The translations under genes and the position numbers were made by a program. Shown in pieces: positions 10,090 to 22,835 of a DNA stretch of 64,000 nucleotides. Source of the DNA: Humulus lupulus (taxonomy: Eukaryota > Streptophyta > Magnoliopsida > Rosales > Cannabaceae). Position 1 is the stretch's first letter. The number at the start of each line of letters is the position of its first letter. The notes under the pieces are model-generated. The model was given only the letters and a program-made list of their open reading frames with translations. It was not told where the DNA came from and ran no database searches. The stretch spans positions 103,255,868 through 103,319,867 of the forward strand of contig NC_084797.1 in assembly GCF_963169125.1 (NCBI RefSeq), read 5' to 3'.

Positions 10090-11640
10090 ATGCCAAGACC
10101 TTCTAAGCGTTTGAGAGAACCACGAGAGGTCGATGTCCACCTAGACAGAGATCAGCTGAAATACTCCATGAGGAACCCTTCACCTCCCGAAAATGTGGAT
10201 GCACCAAAGGATCTCATGGCTACTAAGGATGAGAGGGAGGCTTCATCCCCAGCTGTCCAGCCTGATGGAGACTACCCGGGACTAGCAGCCCCCCCTATGG
10301 GTTGTGCGGGAGCGATTACTCCCCCAAGGCCAGCACCGGTGCAGAACTCCAGCCAACAGGATTCAGATCCTTCAACACGTTGGCCCGACAAGAGTCCTCG
10401 AATACACTCTATAAGCTCGAGCTCTAGGACTCGATTCTACAAGGATGAGATACGTGTTACACCGAAAGCACCAAAGGCTAGAAACCACCTTAGAAAACAT
10501 GAAAGAGGTGTTAAATGGCCTGTTACAGGGAAAGTCAAGCATGCCTCTTCCTAAGAGAAAGGAAAAATTCCATGAGTCCCTGTGGATGACGGGAGAACTC
10601 AACTCTCCACTAGCAATACCCCTCAGCCAAAGCAACATGAGCGTCCCAGGCAACTGAAGCATCCTAAGAATCCAGAGAGGAGAAACGACGTTAACCCTCA
10701 GAATGAAGTTGAGGTCACTACAAGGGAAACACCCCAGACTTGAGGGAAGAGCTCAACAGGAGAAGGTTGGATGAGAGGGCCACACCTCCTGTGGATCCCT
10801 CGAAAGAGAAAAGGAAAGGCCAACCCATCCGACTTGAGAGACTCCTTGAACAAAAGAAGACAAGATCTAGACAACAAGATAACGAGCCTACGGAGCAAAA
10901 TAATCAACGCGTTTGGGGGGCACACCGTCGACGATGAGTTTGATCATGCGGCTCCCAGCCAACTTGAAAGAGCCCCACATGACCCCTTATGAGGCCAATA
11001 TGGATCCAAAGTACCATCTAGATGCGTTCAATGACTTAATGAAGTTAACGGGAATTAATTGCAGAGCCAGATGCCACTACTTCACTGTCACATTGAAGGG
11101 ACCTGCATACAAGTGGTTCAAGACACTTAAGCCAGGGTCCATCAGGTCATGGCAACAATTTTCTGACCTGTTCCTCTAGCAACACCATGTAGTGCATGAT
11201 TACACCATGCCAAGCACTAGCCTCGCTAACATAAAGTAGTGTGAAGGAGAAAGCCTGAAGAGCTATGTCCATAGGTTCAACATGGAGGCGACTAAAGTAG
11301 GGAGCCTGACTAGGGGAGAACTCAAGATGGCAATCACGGCTGGAGTGCTCCCCGGCAGCAATTCATGGGATAATATGCTCAAAAGGGAGGTCACCAACTT
11401 AAACGACTTCTACAAAATAGCACAAAAGTACATTCATGTCGAAGATGGCCATGAGAACCTAAAGGTAGGAAAAAGTGAATACCTTTTCAAACCCTTAGCC
11501 CACGAAGGCTCAAATAGTTCAAAGAATAAAAGAGTATATGAATGGCCAAAGGATGACACTAGAGAAAGCACAAACGTGGAGGTGACCCTAGGAAAACATC
11601 CTAAACCTTCTATACAAACTTGACGGACACCAGGGAACAT
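10090..11640 (+). pseudogene. gag: TE2 gag (nucleocapsid polyprotein), broken
   Basis: Gag forms the particle that packages element RNA in the cytoplasm. The start at 10090 follows the primer site by 49 bases. The N-terminus is Pro/Ser/Arg-rich; then, in shifted frames, come a helical stretch near 10445-10540 and a DLRDSLNKRR segment near 10830. The conserved core at about 10913-11623 carries the FTVTLKGPAYKWF and PGSIRSWQQF motifs of the retrotransposon gag family. In-frame stops interrupt the core at 11177 (TAG) and near 11237 (TAG, where relatives have Gln). At least three frameshifts separate the N-terminal pieces. No zinc knuckle is obvious before 11900. Confidence 0.8.
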
Positions 11641-12060
11641 ATCTTCCTCATGAATGAAGGCCAGGTTCCCTTCAAGAGACCCCCATCAATGAGAAAAGAC
11701 TGATCCAAGAGGGACCCCAATAAATATTTTCAATACAACAAGGATATTGTCCATACCACAGCAGAGTGTACCCATTTAAAGGTGGAAATTGAGGAACTCA
11801 TATGCAAAGGGCATCTGGGCAGATATGTCAGATAGGAAAATCAAAGACCAGAGGATGGGCTGGCATCACCTCGAGCCCAAGAAAGAGCCTAGAAGTACAA
11901 GGAGAAGTAAGAATGATCTTAGGAGGCCCGAGGTTCAGAGGAGAGTACAGGAAGGGGTGAGACAAGTATGCTAGGGAAGCTAGATGAAATCCACCCCTAT
12001 GTATCATGAGCCTAGAGAAATGACCCCCGAAGAGTTTTAAGGGGGAGGGTGCATTTCCCC
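11641..12060 (+). other. TE2 degraded gag-protease junction
   Basis: Fragments such as FKRPPSMRKD and HHLEPKKEPR appear in shifting frames, consistent with the end of gag and a linker. No single frame stays open and no separate gene is seen. Confidence 0.4.
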
Positions 12061-12881
12061 CACAACGATCCCTTGGTGTTGATCGTCCAACTGGCCAATA
12101 TGAGAGTAAATCGGATCCTTGTAGACAATGGAAGTTTCGTGGATATCTTGTATTGCCTGCCTTGGAGAAGATGGGCTTGAGCATCAAGAACTTAAAACCT
12201 TTCCATTCCTCCTTATACAGATTCACTAGGGACTCAATACAACCCCTAGGAGTGATCAAATTGGCCCTCACTATGGGGGAGCAACCCAGACAAACCACTG
12301 TCATGAAAAAAAAAATCGTAGTAGATTGCGCTTCAGCTTTCAATACGGTATTGGGGAGACCATCCCTAAGAGAATTGAAAGAGATAACTTCAGTATATCA
12401 CTTAGTTGTCGAATTCCCAACTTCTAGAGGAATAGCAAGTATGAAAGGGGAGTAGAAAAAAGTGAGGGAGTGTTATAACACCTTCCTCTGCATGTTTGTA
12501 AAGCCACGAAAACCTATGACAATGGTGATATATGGAGACACAAACCCACGAGAGCTGGACCTCCGAGTCACAGAGAAGCCTCGAGCCAAACCTATGGAGG
12601 ACTTAGAGGAAATCACTGTAATGAAGGAACCATTGCGACAGTTGAAGGTGGGAAAAAACCTTCAAGGCGATATAAAAGAGAAATTAGTAAAAAAAAAAAT
12701 TAAGGATAACCTTGACGCTTGGAGTCACGAAGACATGGTAGGGATAGATCCTTCCATCATGCGCCATCACCTGAATATTGACCCCAAGGAAAAACTAGTT
12801 AGGCAGAAGAGATGAGCGCTCGACCCCAAGAGATATGCAGCCTTAAAGGAGGAGGTCGACAAATTGAAGACAAATGGATTC
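12061..12881 (+). pseudogene. pol: TE2 aspartic protease and linker to RT, interrupted by TE3
   Basis: The protease cuts the element polyprotein. The catalytic motif VDNGS is encoded at 12121-12135; Tat-type elements use D-N-G where others use D-S/T-G. After a frameshift near 12150 come VDCASAFNTVLGRPSL, the usual protease C-terminal block, and HLVVEFPTSRG. The linker (12462-12815) ends with [12 protein letters not shown] and the RQKR block that precedes RT in this lineage. Stops lie at 12453 and 12813. The frame then reads KLKTNGF up to 12881, where solo LTR TE3 splits it. The next residues, IREAFYP, resume at 15174. Confidence 0.85.
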
Positions 12882-15172
12882 TGTAGCGTCCTAAATTTGC
12901 TAATAAGGCTTAGGGCCTTGATTAGCATGTCGGGAGGGAAATAATTGATTTAATTATGTTAATATATGAATTTGATGATTATGTGATTAGAAATGCATGT
13001 TTAGGTGAATTAAATATGCATGTGGGCCCCATTTGGTTATTAAGGGCATATTTGTAATTTTGGCCCATTGAGGGCATAAATGCAATATTTGTGTATATTG
13101 TGATTGATGCCACGAGTGAGTGGTGATATATTTTTGATGCATGATCAGAGACAGTCTTAGGGAGCAGTTTAGCTAGAAAGTCACAATGAGGCCAAATACC
13201 CAACTCAAGAAGAGCTTAGGGGTATTTCGGGAATGTTATGTGTGTTAAAGATTTATCGAGTAATGGGTAGTAATTTAGCAATGATTTGGCAATGTCATGA
13301 TTAAATGGGGAATTATAGGAACACTCGAGGAATTAGCGGGACTTGGCAATTGACAAAACTACCCTTGGTGGCACTTGAGGATTAAGATAGACTTAATGGG
13401 CATTTTAGACTTTTTAAGTAAGGCTGGATATACACTTAGACAGCTTGAGAAACCACTAGAACTAAGTGAAAAATAAGGCAGAAGCTCTCAAGTCTCTCTC
13501 TCCTTCGGTTCTCCCTTTCTCTTCTTGGTGTTTGAAGGGCTTTGGATCAATTGGAGGATTTTAGGCTTAGTTCTTTGAGGAATTGGAAGCTGCCTGTGGT
13601 TGGGATTAGCTCATGGGTAAAGATATTAGCAAGGTAAGGAATTTTAGCCATTGAATCTGTTAAACTTTATTGAATTTTTGTTAGAACTTTAAAGCTTGCA
13701 TGAAAGTGGGTTCTAAGTATGATCTTGGAAGTTTGCTGAGTATATGGGGTTGTTTACGAACTTGTTGTGTTGTCTAGGGTATGTGAATAAGGAATCCACT
13801 TAATTCTGGGTTTAATTGGTGTTTGGGATTTAAAATTGGGGTTTAGGCTCGAGGGAAATGCAGGAAGAATGTTGGTTTTCTGGGTTAGGAGGCTCGGGCC
13901 GCGGCCCTGTTGTTTAGACACCGCAGCCCATGTGTGTCGAACAGGCTAGGAAGCCTTTGTCTGCCAAGGTGCGACGTGACGCAAGATATAGCGCATCGTG
14001 GCCCGTGTCCCTCAGAAAAGAGGCATTTTTCCTCTGACTTGAGCGCCCCGCGGCCCTTAAGGGGTTGGGCCACGACTCAAATGCAAATATTTGCTGTTTG
14101 AATGTCTTTAGCTCGAGAACTCAAATGTTAAGGCTCAGGAAGGATTTTACTACTCGGATTGGTACAATCTGAGGTCCCAAAGGCTAGATTTATATTCTGA
14201 AGTTATTTATTGGATTAGAACTTGATGGATGGTTATTATAAATATGTTGTGACAAGATTTTCAACGAGGCTCGGGTTAGAAGACTGTGCTCGGTATTACG
14301 GTGCTCAGATAGCTGGGGACACAGGTAAGAAAACTGTTGTACTCATAGACCAAGGAGTGGCCCTATTGTTTTTATTGCAGGGTGTGGCCCTATTGATTGA
14401 GTTGCAGGGTGTAGCCTTATTGTCAATGTTTAGTATATGTTTAAATAGTTGTTGATATTACGCTATGTAATTCATATTTGTGAGTGAACTGTGAAGGCTG
14501 GAAACAACGAAGGCCGGGAACGGTGAAGGCCAGGAGCGGCGGGAAGCCGAGTACGGCAAGGGGCCGGGAATGGCGTTGAGCACGAGAAGTGCAGGTCGTT
14601 AGGGCGAGACCCTCCTAGGATGCTGGAGCCATCCTTTTGGTGAAGACCACGAACCCATGGCCTGGTGAAGCGCCTGGGACGGCATGGCCTCTATGTGTTT
14701 AGCCTGTTGGCTACTTTGTTACATGATGTTGATAGATATGCATATGTTATCTATTTTGTTTTGAGTTTTCTTGTTGGGCTTTAGCTCAAGGGTGCTCTAT
14801 GGTGCAGATAAGGACAAGGCAAAGGTCGACCAATCATGAGTATGGAGAGCGTGGAGTGACGGGTACATGTTCGGCCTACCTGGCTACCACGGCTAGGGTT
14901 ATTTTGGGAAGATGTAATGTATTGGTATAGATTTGTCACCTAAGTCGACCTTAAATGTATTTTGAGATGTAAAGTATTTTCCAAACAATATTTTGGGATC
15001 CCAAATGTATAACTATGTATGTTTTCAATGAATGCCCACATTTTTATATTAAATGTTTTCTAACGACTGCTATCACAGTTTAGCTACACTTTTAACCTAA
15101 AACCTTGATTAGTGAGCTAATGGCACATTTTTAACTCACTTAGTAATAGCTCTAAGGAAGTAGGGAATTACA
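12882..15172 (+). repeat. TE3: solo LTR of the chromovirus family
   Basis: It starts TGTAGCG and ends ATTACA, and both flanks carry GATTC (12877-12881 and 15173-15177), a perfect 5-bp target duplication. No interior or primer site follows, so it is a solo LTR left by LTR-LTR recombination. It is closest to the TE9 LTRs. Inside are a G+C-rich word cluster (about 13890-14070), a ~27-bp short repeat of the TGTGGCCCTATTG type (14350-14430) and a GAAGGCCGGGAACG-like repeat (14490-14590). No gene is present; the small frames are incidental. Confidence 0.93.
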
Positions 15173-16330
15173 GATTCATCCGCGAAGCATTCTACCCCGT
15201 ATGGGTATCGAACCCCGTGCTAGTCCCAAAGCCAAACGGAAAGTGGAGGACTTGTGTGGACTTCACTAACCTCAATAAGGCTTGCCCTAAAGATAGCTTC
15301 CCACTTCCAAGAATATATCAGTTGGTGGAGGCAACAGCCGGACATGAGTTACTTTTCTTCATGGATGCTTATTCGAGATACTACCAGATACCCATGAACC
15401 CGATTGATGAAGAGAGTACCTCATTCATAATGGATAAAGGACTCTATTGCTATAAAGTGATGTGTTTTGGGCTGAAAAACGCATGTGCCACCTACCAAAG
15501 ATTGGTGAACAAGATGTTCGCTAACCAGATAGGAAGGAACATGGAGGTATACGTAGATGATATGTTGAAGAACTCAACTGGGACCTAAGTGAAATGTTTG
15601 ACATTCCGAAAATACCGGAAGAAGTTAAACCCACTCAAATGCACTTCCGGAGTATCTTCAGAAAAGTTTTTGGGTTTCATGGTTTACTCTAGAGGCATTG
15701 AGGCTAATCCTGACAAAATTAAAGCCTTAGTAGAGATGATTCCACCCAAGAGCAAGAAAGAGGTGCAATGTCTAACTGGAAGGGTAGCAGCGCTCAACAG
15801 GTTCATTTCGAGGTCCACGGACAAGTGCCTCCCCTACTACAACATCCTAAAAGGGAGCAGAAAGTTCGCTTGGGATGGAGATTGCGAGGAAGCCTTTTCC
15901 AAGTTGAAGGAGCACCTAGGGAAGCCACCCTTTTTGGCTAAACCCAAAAAAGGTGAGAGGCTATACCTATACTTGGCAGTGTCTGACCATGCCATAAGTG
16001 TTGCCCTAGTTAGAGAGAAGATTCACCAACAACCCCTTTACTACATCAATAAATGCTTGGTTGATGTGGAAATCCAATCCCCGTAAATAGAGAAGTTAGT
16101 GTATGCCTTGGTCATGGCCTCAAGAAAATTGGGGCCTTACTTCCACTCCCATGCGATTAAGGTAGTCACTAATAACCCCTTTAAGGCAGGTCTTGCACAA
16201 ACCTGAAACCTCAGGATGATTGATGATATGGTCGATTGAGTTAAGTTCATTCGACATCACATATATTGAAAGGGTCTCCATCAATGGACAGGTGCTTTCA
16301 TACTTTATAGTCAAATTCACCTATCTGCCA
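15173..16330 (+). pseudogene. pol: TE2 reverse transcriptase and first RNase H, broken
   Basis: RT copies element RNA into DNA and RNase H removes the RNA strand. The visible blocks are VPKPNGKWRTCVDF, FPLPRI, FMDAYSRYYQIP and CFGLKNACATYQRLV. The catalytic box YVDDM is encoded at 15550-15564, both aspartates kept. A TAA at 15586-15588 interrupts the thumb in frame. The connection follows (FLGFMVYSRGIEANPDKI, LTGRVAALNRFISRS), then DAISVALV-like RNase H residues. Another stop lies near 16084, then one near 16204, after which the first RNase H falls apart. TE3 inserted exactly before this piece. Confidence 0.9.
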
Positions 16331-16364
16331 AATGAAGAAGGAGAGATAGAAGAAAGAAAATCGG

Positions 16365-16700
16365 TTGATAAGGAAGAGGAAAGAAAGTTCGAGGAATGGA
16401 GCATCCAACGAAGGGGGAGCTGGGGCAGGTATCATGATGACTGGAGCCGGGGGGCACAAGATGTATTGTGCAATAAGGTTTGGATTTGAAGCTTCGAACA
16501 ATGAGGCGGAGTACAAAGCACTTCTAGCTAGTTTGCGGTTGGCCAAGGAGCTAAAGGTAATGCATTTGTACATTTTTTTATACTCACAATTAGTAGTGTT
16601 TTAGGTAAAATGTAAGTATCAGACGAGGGGCCCTAAGATGGCCGCATACCTAGCAAGCGTAAAGGGATATTTGGATAGATTGGAGAGGTATACCATAGAG
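16365..16700 (+). pseudogene. pol: TE2 second RNase H (Tat-type archaeal-like), broken
   Basis: A second RNase H domain sits between the RT-RNase H part and integrase, a hallmark of the plant Tat lineage. The visible blocks are NEGGAGAGIMMT (first strand), CAIRFGFEASNNEAEYKAL with the catalytic Glu helix, and LRLAKELKV. After a frame break near 16600 the domain ends RGPKMAAYLASVKGYLDRL, followed by IPREKNTNVDTLTKLAS. The expected D-S-Q motif is YSQLVVF, so the Asp of DSQ is lost. It would help remove primer RNA. TE2's copy cannot work as it stands. Confidence 0.85.
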
Positions 16701-17660
16701 CAAATCCCAAGGGAGAAGAATACCAATGTTGATACCCTCACAAAGTTGGCCTCCACCAAGGATGGAGATACGCTCAAGTCTATACCTGTGGAGTACTTAT
16801 CCAAGCCAAGTATCACTGAAGCAAAGGTTCACATGATCAACAACCCCAGAGAGTCATGGGTTGACCCAAGTATGAAATACCTGAAGGATGGAACTCTACC
16901 AACAGACAAGAGAGAAGCCTGGAGGCTAGCGTATAAATCTGCCCAGTACACCCTAATAGATGAAGTCTTGTACAAGTGAGGATTTTCTGTCCCACTCTTA
17001 CGATGTGTTAGTGAAGAGGAAGTAATGAAAGTTTTGTTTGAGATACACGAGGGCAAGTGCGGAAACCATGCTAGTGGGCAATCTACAGCCAAGAAATCAA
17101 TTAGACAAGGGTACTACTGGCCCTCTATGGAGAAGGATGCTATTGACTTCGCAAGAAAGTGTGACAAATGTCAGAGACACGCAAACTACTCCCGAAAGCC
17201 CCTAAATGAGCTGGTCAACCTGACCAACCCTTCGACTTTTGCTATTTGGGGAATAGATCTGATTGGTGCCCTTACCGTAGGTAGAGGAGAGGCCAAGTAC
17301 GAAGTTGTAGCGGTAGATTACTTCACCAAATGGGTGGAAGTAGAACCTCTGGTCAAAATAACGGCCAAGCAGATTACCACCTTCATCAACAGGTCCATCA
17401 TCTGTAGATATGGTGTGCCTTACAAAATCATTTCTGACAACGGCACCCAGTTTGAGGGAGAAACGTTCGAGGGTTACTGTAAGGAGAAAGGAATAAGGAG
17501 AAGCTTCTTAGATATGGTACATCCGCAAGCCAATGGGCAAGTGGAGGCCATTAAAAGGTTCTCAAGAAGAACCTAAAAACAAAGCTAGAAAACCTTTAGG
17601 GAGCCTGAATCGATGAGCTACCTAATGTGCTCTGGGCCTACAGGACCATGCCACGATCAA
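16701..17660 (+). pseudogene. pol: TE2 integrase N-terminal and catalytic part, interrupted by TE4
   Basis: Integrase inserts element DNA into the genome. A TGA at 16977-16979 breaks the linker. The piece at 17025-17576 (183 codons) has the zinc finger His8, His15, Cys46, Cys49 and the complete catalytic triad Asp78, Asp138, Glu174, with exactly 35 residues between the second Asp and Glu. The core ends at a stop at 17574, then the frame continues in pieces to 17660, where TE4 inserted. The C-terminal part resumes at 26864. The core is thus chemically intact in sequence but cut off from its N- and C-terminal partners. Confidence 0.9.
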
Positions 17661-19824
17661 TGTAACGCCCTACGTCCTTAGAGTCGTTACTAAGTGAGTT
17701 TAAAAAAATGTGCTTTCAACTCGCTAATCGAGGTTTTAGGTCAAATAGTGTAGTTAAGCCATAAACAGAGGAAAAACTTTAGAAATAACAATTTCCATAG
17801 AAAATCATAAAAGTTTTACACTTGGGATCCCAAAATACAGTTTAGAAACATTTACAACATATAAAGTGAACCAAGTCGACTAACGACAAAATCTAGGTTT
17901 ATTTACAAGCATCTCCCAAAATCCTCTGGCTGTGGCAGCCAGGCTGGCCCAACATGTACATGCTGCCTCACGCCTGCTACACTCATGGTTGGTTGGCCTT
18001 CTCTTTACCCTTACCTGCACCACAGAGCATCTGTGAGCCGAAGCCCAGCAAGAAAACCCACAAACAGATAATATATGAAACACATATATCAAGCATATAA
18101 TTAGGCCACCAATGGCTAAACACATACGGCCTAGCCGTCCCAGGCGTTTACCAAGCCCTGGGTTCGCGGTCCACGCTGTGAGGATATCCCAGGTATCCTT
18201 TTAGGGACTCGCCCTGGCAACTCGCACTCCACGTGCTCAACACTGCTCCCAGCCCCCTTGCCGTACTCGGCCTTACACCCAACGTGCCTAACGTCGTTCC
18301 CGGCCCTTTACCTTTTCCGGCCCCTGCCGTCCTCGGCCTACACCATTCTCGGCTCTTGTCGAACATTCACATAATCACATTCATAGCATAGCAAGCAAAT
18401 TCAGTTAAAGGGCTACGCCCTGCAGTTCAAACACATTGGGCTCAGCCCTACATACAAGCTCTATGGGAACAAGGGTTTCCTTACCTAAGTCCCGAGCTCT
18501 CCGAGCATCGATGTCCCGAGCACAGTCCTCTAACTTGAGCCTCGCCGAAACCCTAGTCACAACACATTAACAATATCCATCCATCAAGTTCTAATCCAAT
18601 AAATAACTTTAAGACATAACCCTAACCTTCGAGACCTTGAATTCTATCAATTCGGGTGATAAAATCTATCCCGAGCCTTAACCATTGAGTTCCCAAGCCT
18701 AAACTCCCTTAAAAACACAATCTGGCACTAAGAGCCGTGGCCCTACCCACAAGCGCTGCGGCTAGCCTCAAAACAGAGGCTAGCTTCCCACTGTCACCCA
18801 CACAGGCTGCGGCGCGTGCACCAAGCGCCGCGGCGCGCATGAACTCCTCGGCCTCCCTTGGCCGCGCGCGCACACGGGTCGCAGCGTGGCCCTCACCTCC
18901 AAACCCAGAATTTCCATCTTCTTCCCTGCACTTTCCTCAAGCTAACTCACTCAAAGCTTATCTAACAAACCCAGATAATTAACACATACTTACCAGCTCA
19001 ATATCATCATCAAAACCCAACAAAATCTGCTCCAAAACTCAGCTAGAATACCCAAAAACAGATCAAGCTTAACTAACATGCACACTCTAACAAACCAGCA
19101 ACAATTCTCAACATAACCTTTATAATTAAAGCTTACCTTTGTTGTGCTGTGCTTCTGAATTGATTCCCCAAGTACCCGGCTTAAACTCCTTAATTCTAAC
19201 AGCTCCAAAATCCTCAATCCTTGGCTATTTCCACCAGAATTTCCCTTTGATATGCCTTAGAGAAGGAGTAGAGAAGAAAAGAGTGGTGAGAAGCTATCCT
19301 TAGCTGAAAGGAGGAGTATAGGTCGGTTTCCCAAAGTTTCTAAGTGATTCTTCCTTTTGGTTTTACTTAACTTAAGTCTAAAGGGTTACCTCAAGGCTCG
19401 GGGTACCAAAACGTCCCGAGGGCAAAATGGTAATTTCCCCAATATTCCCTCCTAGACATTCTATCCTCAAATATATCTCCAAATATTTATTTTCATATCC
19501 CGATAATCCCATAACACACCTAGTACCCAAATTACCCCTTGACTCGCCCCGAGTCCGAATCTCAACCCTATTGTGACTTTCCGACTAACCGCTCCCCAGG
19601 ACTGTCTCGGGTCGTGCTGCACAAACATATCACATATATATCGCATTTATCACATTTATGCCCCTAGTATCCAGACGGGGCCCACATGCACATTTAACTC
19701 AACTAAACATGCATCATTATCTTATATTCACATTAATTCACACATTAACATATTAAAGCATTTATTGCCCTCTAGGCACACTAATCAAGGCCATAAGCTC
19801 GATTAGCAAATTCGGGTCGTTACA
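17661..19824 (-). repeat. TE4 3' LTR
   Basis: It starts TGTAACGCCC and ends GTCGTTACA. It matches 24694-26858 closely. It carries about 20 bases near 19025-19050 and about 12 bases near 19485 that the right copy lacks. A G+C-rich word cluster lies at about 18733-18900. No gene is present. Confidence 0.93.
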
Positions 19825-19837
19825 ACTATCCCCTCCT
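19825..19837 (-). other. TE4 polypurine tract
   Basis: On the minus strand this reads AGGAGGGGATAGT directly before the 3' LTR, the plus-strand priming site. It is identical to the TE1 tract. Confidence 0.8.
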
Positions 19838-19859
19838 TACAGAAATTTCGTCCTCGAAA

Positions 19860-21647
19860 TTACCTGAACAACTCGGGGTACCGCTCCCTCATCTCTGACT
19901 CAAGTTCCCACGTCTCCTCCTCAACCTTGCTGTTTCTCCACAACACTTTCACCAAGGCGATGGTCTTGCTCCTCAAGACTTTATCTTTTCGGTCAAGAAT
20001 CTGAACCGGCTTCTCCTCATAGGATAAATCCTGATCAAGCTCCAGATTCTCAAAACTTAGAACATGCCTTGAATCTGACATATACTTCCGAAGCATGGAT
20101 ACATGGAAAACATCATGAACCCCTACTAAAGCTGGAGGCATCACTAGTCTGTAAGCTACCTCTCCAACTCGTTCCAGAATCTCGAAGGGGCCAACAAACC
20201 TAGGGCTCAACTTGCCCCGAACACCAAACCGTTTCACACCCCTCATGGGTGATACCCTTAGGAACACATGATCACCAACCTGAAATTCCACACTCCTGCG
20301 TTTCAGGTCTGAATTGCTTTTCTGTCGACTCTGGGAGGCGAGCATACGCGCTCTAATCTTCTCAATTGCGTCATTGGTCCTCTGAACCATCTCTAGACCC
20401 AGATACCTCCTCTCACCCGTCTCATCCCAGTGAATAGGTGATCTACACTTCCTTCCATAAAGCATCTCGTATGGAGCCACACCAATGGTCGCCTGATAAC
20501 TGTTGTTGTACGAGAATTCGATCAAAGGGAGATACTTATTCCACGATCCCCCAAAATCAAACTCGCAGGCTCGCAGAATATCCCCCAATATTTGAATTGT
20601 CCTCTCAGACTGCCCATCCGTTTGAGGATGATAAGCGGTATTAAACCGTAACTGAGTGCCCATAGCCTTCTGCAAACTCTCCCAAAACTTGGAGGTGAAG
20701 GTGGGATCTCTGTCAGACACTATCGACCTCGGAGCTCCATGAAGTCGAAAAATCTCTTTCACATACAACTCAGCGTGCTGCTCCACAGTATAAGTTGTCC
20801 TAACAGGTAAAAAGTGGGCAGACTTGGTATACCTATCCACAATCACCCACATCGAGTCATGATGTCCTACAGTTCTCGGTAAACCAACCACAAAGTCCAT
20901 AGTAATATCTTCCCACTTCCATTCTGAGATCCCCAGAGGCTGCAACAACCCTGCTGGCCTCTGATGCTCAGCCTTAACCTGCTGGCAAGTTAAGCACTTA
21001 GCCACATAATCCACCACATCCCTCTTCATGCCCGACCACCAGTACAGAGCTCTCAAGTCCTGGTACATCTTCGTCGTACCCGGGTGCAAAGAATAGGGAG
21101 TGGTATGCGATTCATCTAAGATCTCTCGCCAGATATCAGAATCCATCGAAACACAGATCCGACCCTTGTACTTTAGTAACCCCATCTCTGAAATGGAAAA
21201 GTCCTTAGTCGCTCCCACTAAGGCACTCTCCCTATGACCTCGCAGTTGGGAATCTTTCCCCTGCGCTTCCTTGATCCTCTCAAGGAGCGTAGACTGAAGA
21301 GTGATGTTGGCCAACTGACCAACCACCAACTCTATACCTGCTCTGGTCATCTCCTCAGCTAACTTATCAGATATCTGCCTCGAACTGAACAACTGTCCTG
21401 GGCCCTTCCGACTCAATGCATCAGCCACTACATTAGCCTTCCCAGGATGGTATAGGATATCACAATCATAATCCTTAACCAACTCCAGCTACCGCCTCTG
21501 GCGCATATTCAGGTCCTTCTGTGTAAAGAAATACTTTAGGCTCTTATGGTCGGTGTATATCTCGCACTTCTCACCATAAAGATAATGCCTCCAAATCTGA
21601 AGTGCAAACACCACCGCTGCCAACTCCAGGTCATGCGTAGGATATCT
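19860..21647 (-). pseudogene. pol: TE4 RNase H, integrase and chromodomain-type tail
   Basis: This is the C-terminal third of the polyprotein. After the TAG at 21648-21650 the RNase H block [19 protein letters not shown] is read, then a second in-frame stop (TAG at 21490-21492, where relatives have Trp). From 21482 a 540-codon open frame holds the rest: ALSRKGPG, integrase zinc finger His126, His133, Cys163, Cys166, and the full triad Asp196, Asp257, Glu293 with 35 residues between the last two. Then come the GKLSPRFVGPFEILERVG block and the chromodomain-type tail (about 470-540), which is thought to steer insertion to heterochromatin. The stop at 19860-19862 is the natural end. Confidence 0.92.
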
Positions 21648-22835
21648 CTACTCATACTCCTTCAACTGTCTCGATGCATAGGCTATCACTTTACCAGCTT
21701 GCATCAGCACGCACCCCAAACCCTGTTTGGATGCATCACAGTAAACCACAAACTTCTCATTTTCTGTGGGCAAGCTAAGTACTAGCTCAATGATCAATCG
21801 CCACTTCAACTCCTTAAAATTGTTCTCACATCTATTCATCCAGACATATCTTGTCTTCTTCTTTGTCAGTTCTGTCAATGGTGTAACTATTCTGGAGAAC
21901 CCCTCAACAAACTGCCGATAATACCCTGCTAAACTCAGAAAGCTTCTCACTTCAGGAACATTGCTCGGTCTAGGCCAATCTCTGACCACCTCGATCTTAC
22001 TTAGGTCAACCAGAATCCCCTCCTTACTGAAAATATGGCCCAGAAATGTAACTTGTGGCAACCAGAACTCACACTTACTGAACTTAGCATATAACTTATG
22101 CTCCCTCAACCGCTGTAGAACCAACCGCAGATGCTGCTCGTGCTCTGCCTTTGACTGAGAGTACACTAGGATGTCGTCGATGAATACGATCACAAACTTG
22201 TCCAGATAATCCTTAAAAGCCCTATTCATCATGTCCATGAAAGCTTCTGGGGCATTGGTTAACCCAAAGGACATAACCAGGAATTCATAATGTCCATACC
22301 TCATTCGGAAAGCGATCTTTGGTATGTCCTCCTCTTTAATCCTTAACTGATGGTAACTTGACCGAAGATCTTTCTTGGAAAACACTGTTATTCCCTGTAG
22401 CTGATCAAATAAATCGTCGATCCTAGGCAGTGGATACTTGTTCTTAATAGTTAACTTGTTCAGCTCCCTATAATCAATGCACATACTAAGGGACCCATCC
22501 TTCTTCTTAACGAACAATACTGGAGTACCCCATGGCGAGAAACTTGGTCTGATGAAATCCAAATCAAGTAACTCCTGCAACTGAATCTTCAACTCCCTTA
22601 ACTCCGTCGAAGCCATTCTATAAGGTGTCCTAGATACTGGCTCCGGTCCTGGTACCAACTCCATAACAAAGTCAATCTCCCACTGCAGCGGCAACCCTGG
22701 CAGATTCGTTGGAAACAAATCCGGAAAGTCACACACCAATCTAGTCTCACCCGGTCCAACCGACACCACCCTAGAAGTATCTACAATGCTTGCCAGGAAT
22801 CCTATGCAACCTTCCTGCATCATATCCCTAGCCCT
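21648..22835 (-). pseudogene. pol: TE4 reverse transcriptase
   Basis: The open stretch from 22823 to 21648 covers RT and the start of RNase H. The blocks seen are [57 protein letters not shown], and the catalytic FIDDILVYS, with the two aspartates at 22173-22178. The connection [15 protein letters not shown] and [14 protein letters not shown] follow. The frame ends KEYE-stop, where TE9 has Gln (CAG to TAG). Upstream, an in-frame TAA near 22836-22840 separates it from the protease part; it seems to come from a pair of compensating one-base indels, because the frame before and after is the same. RT residues look complete. Confidence 0.92.
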
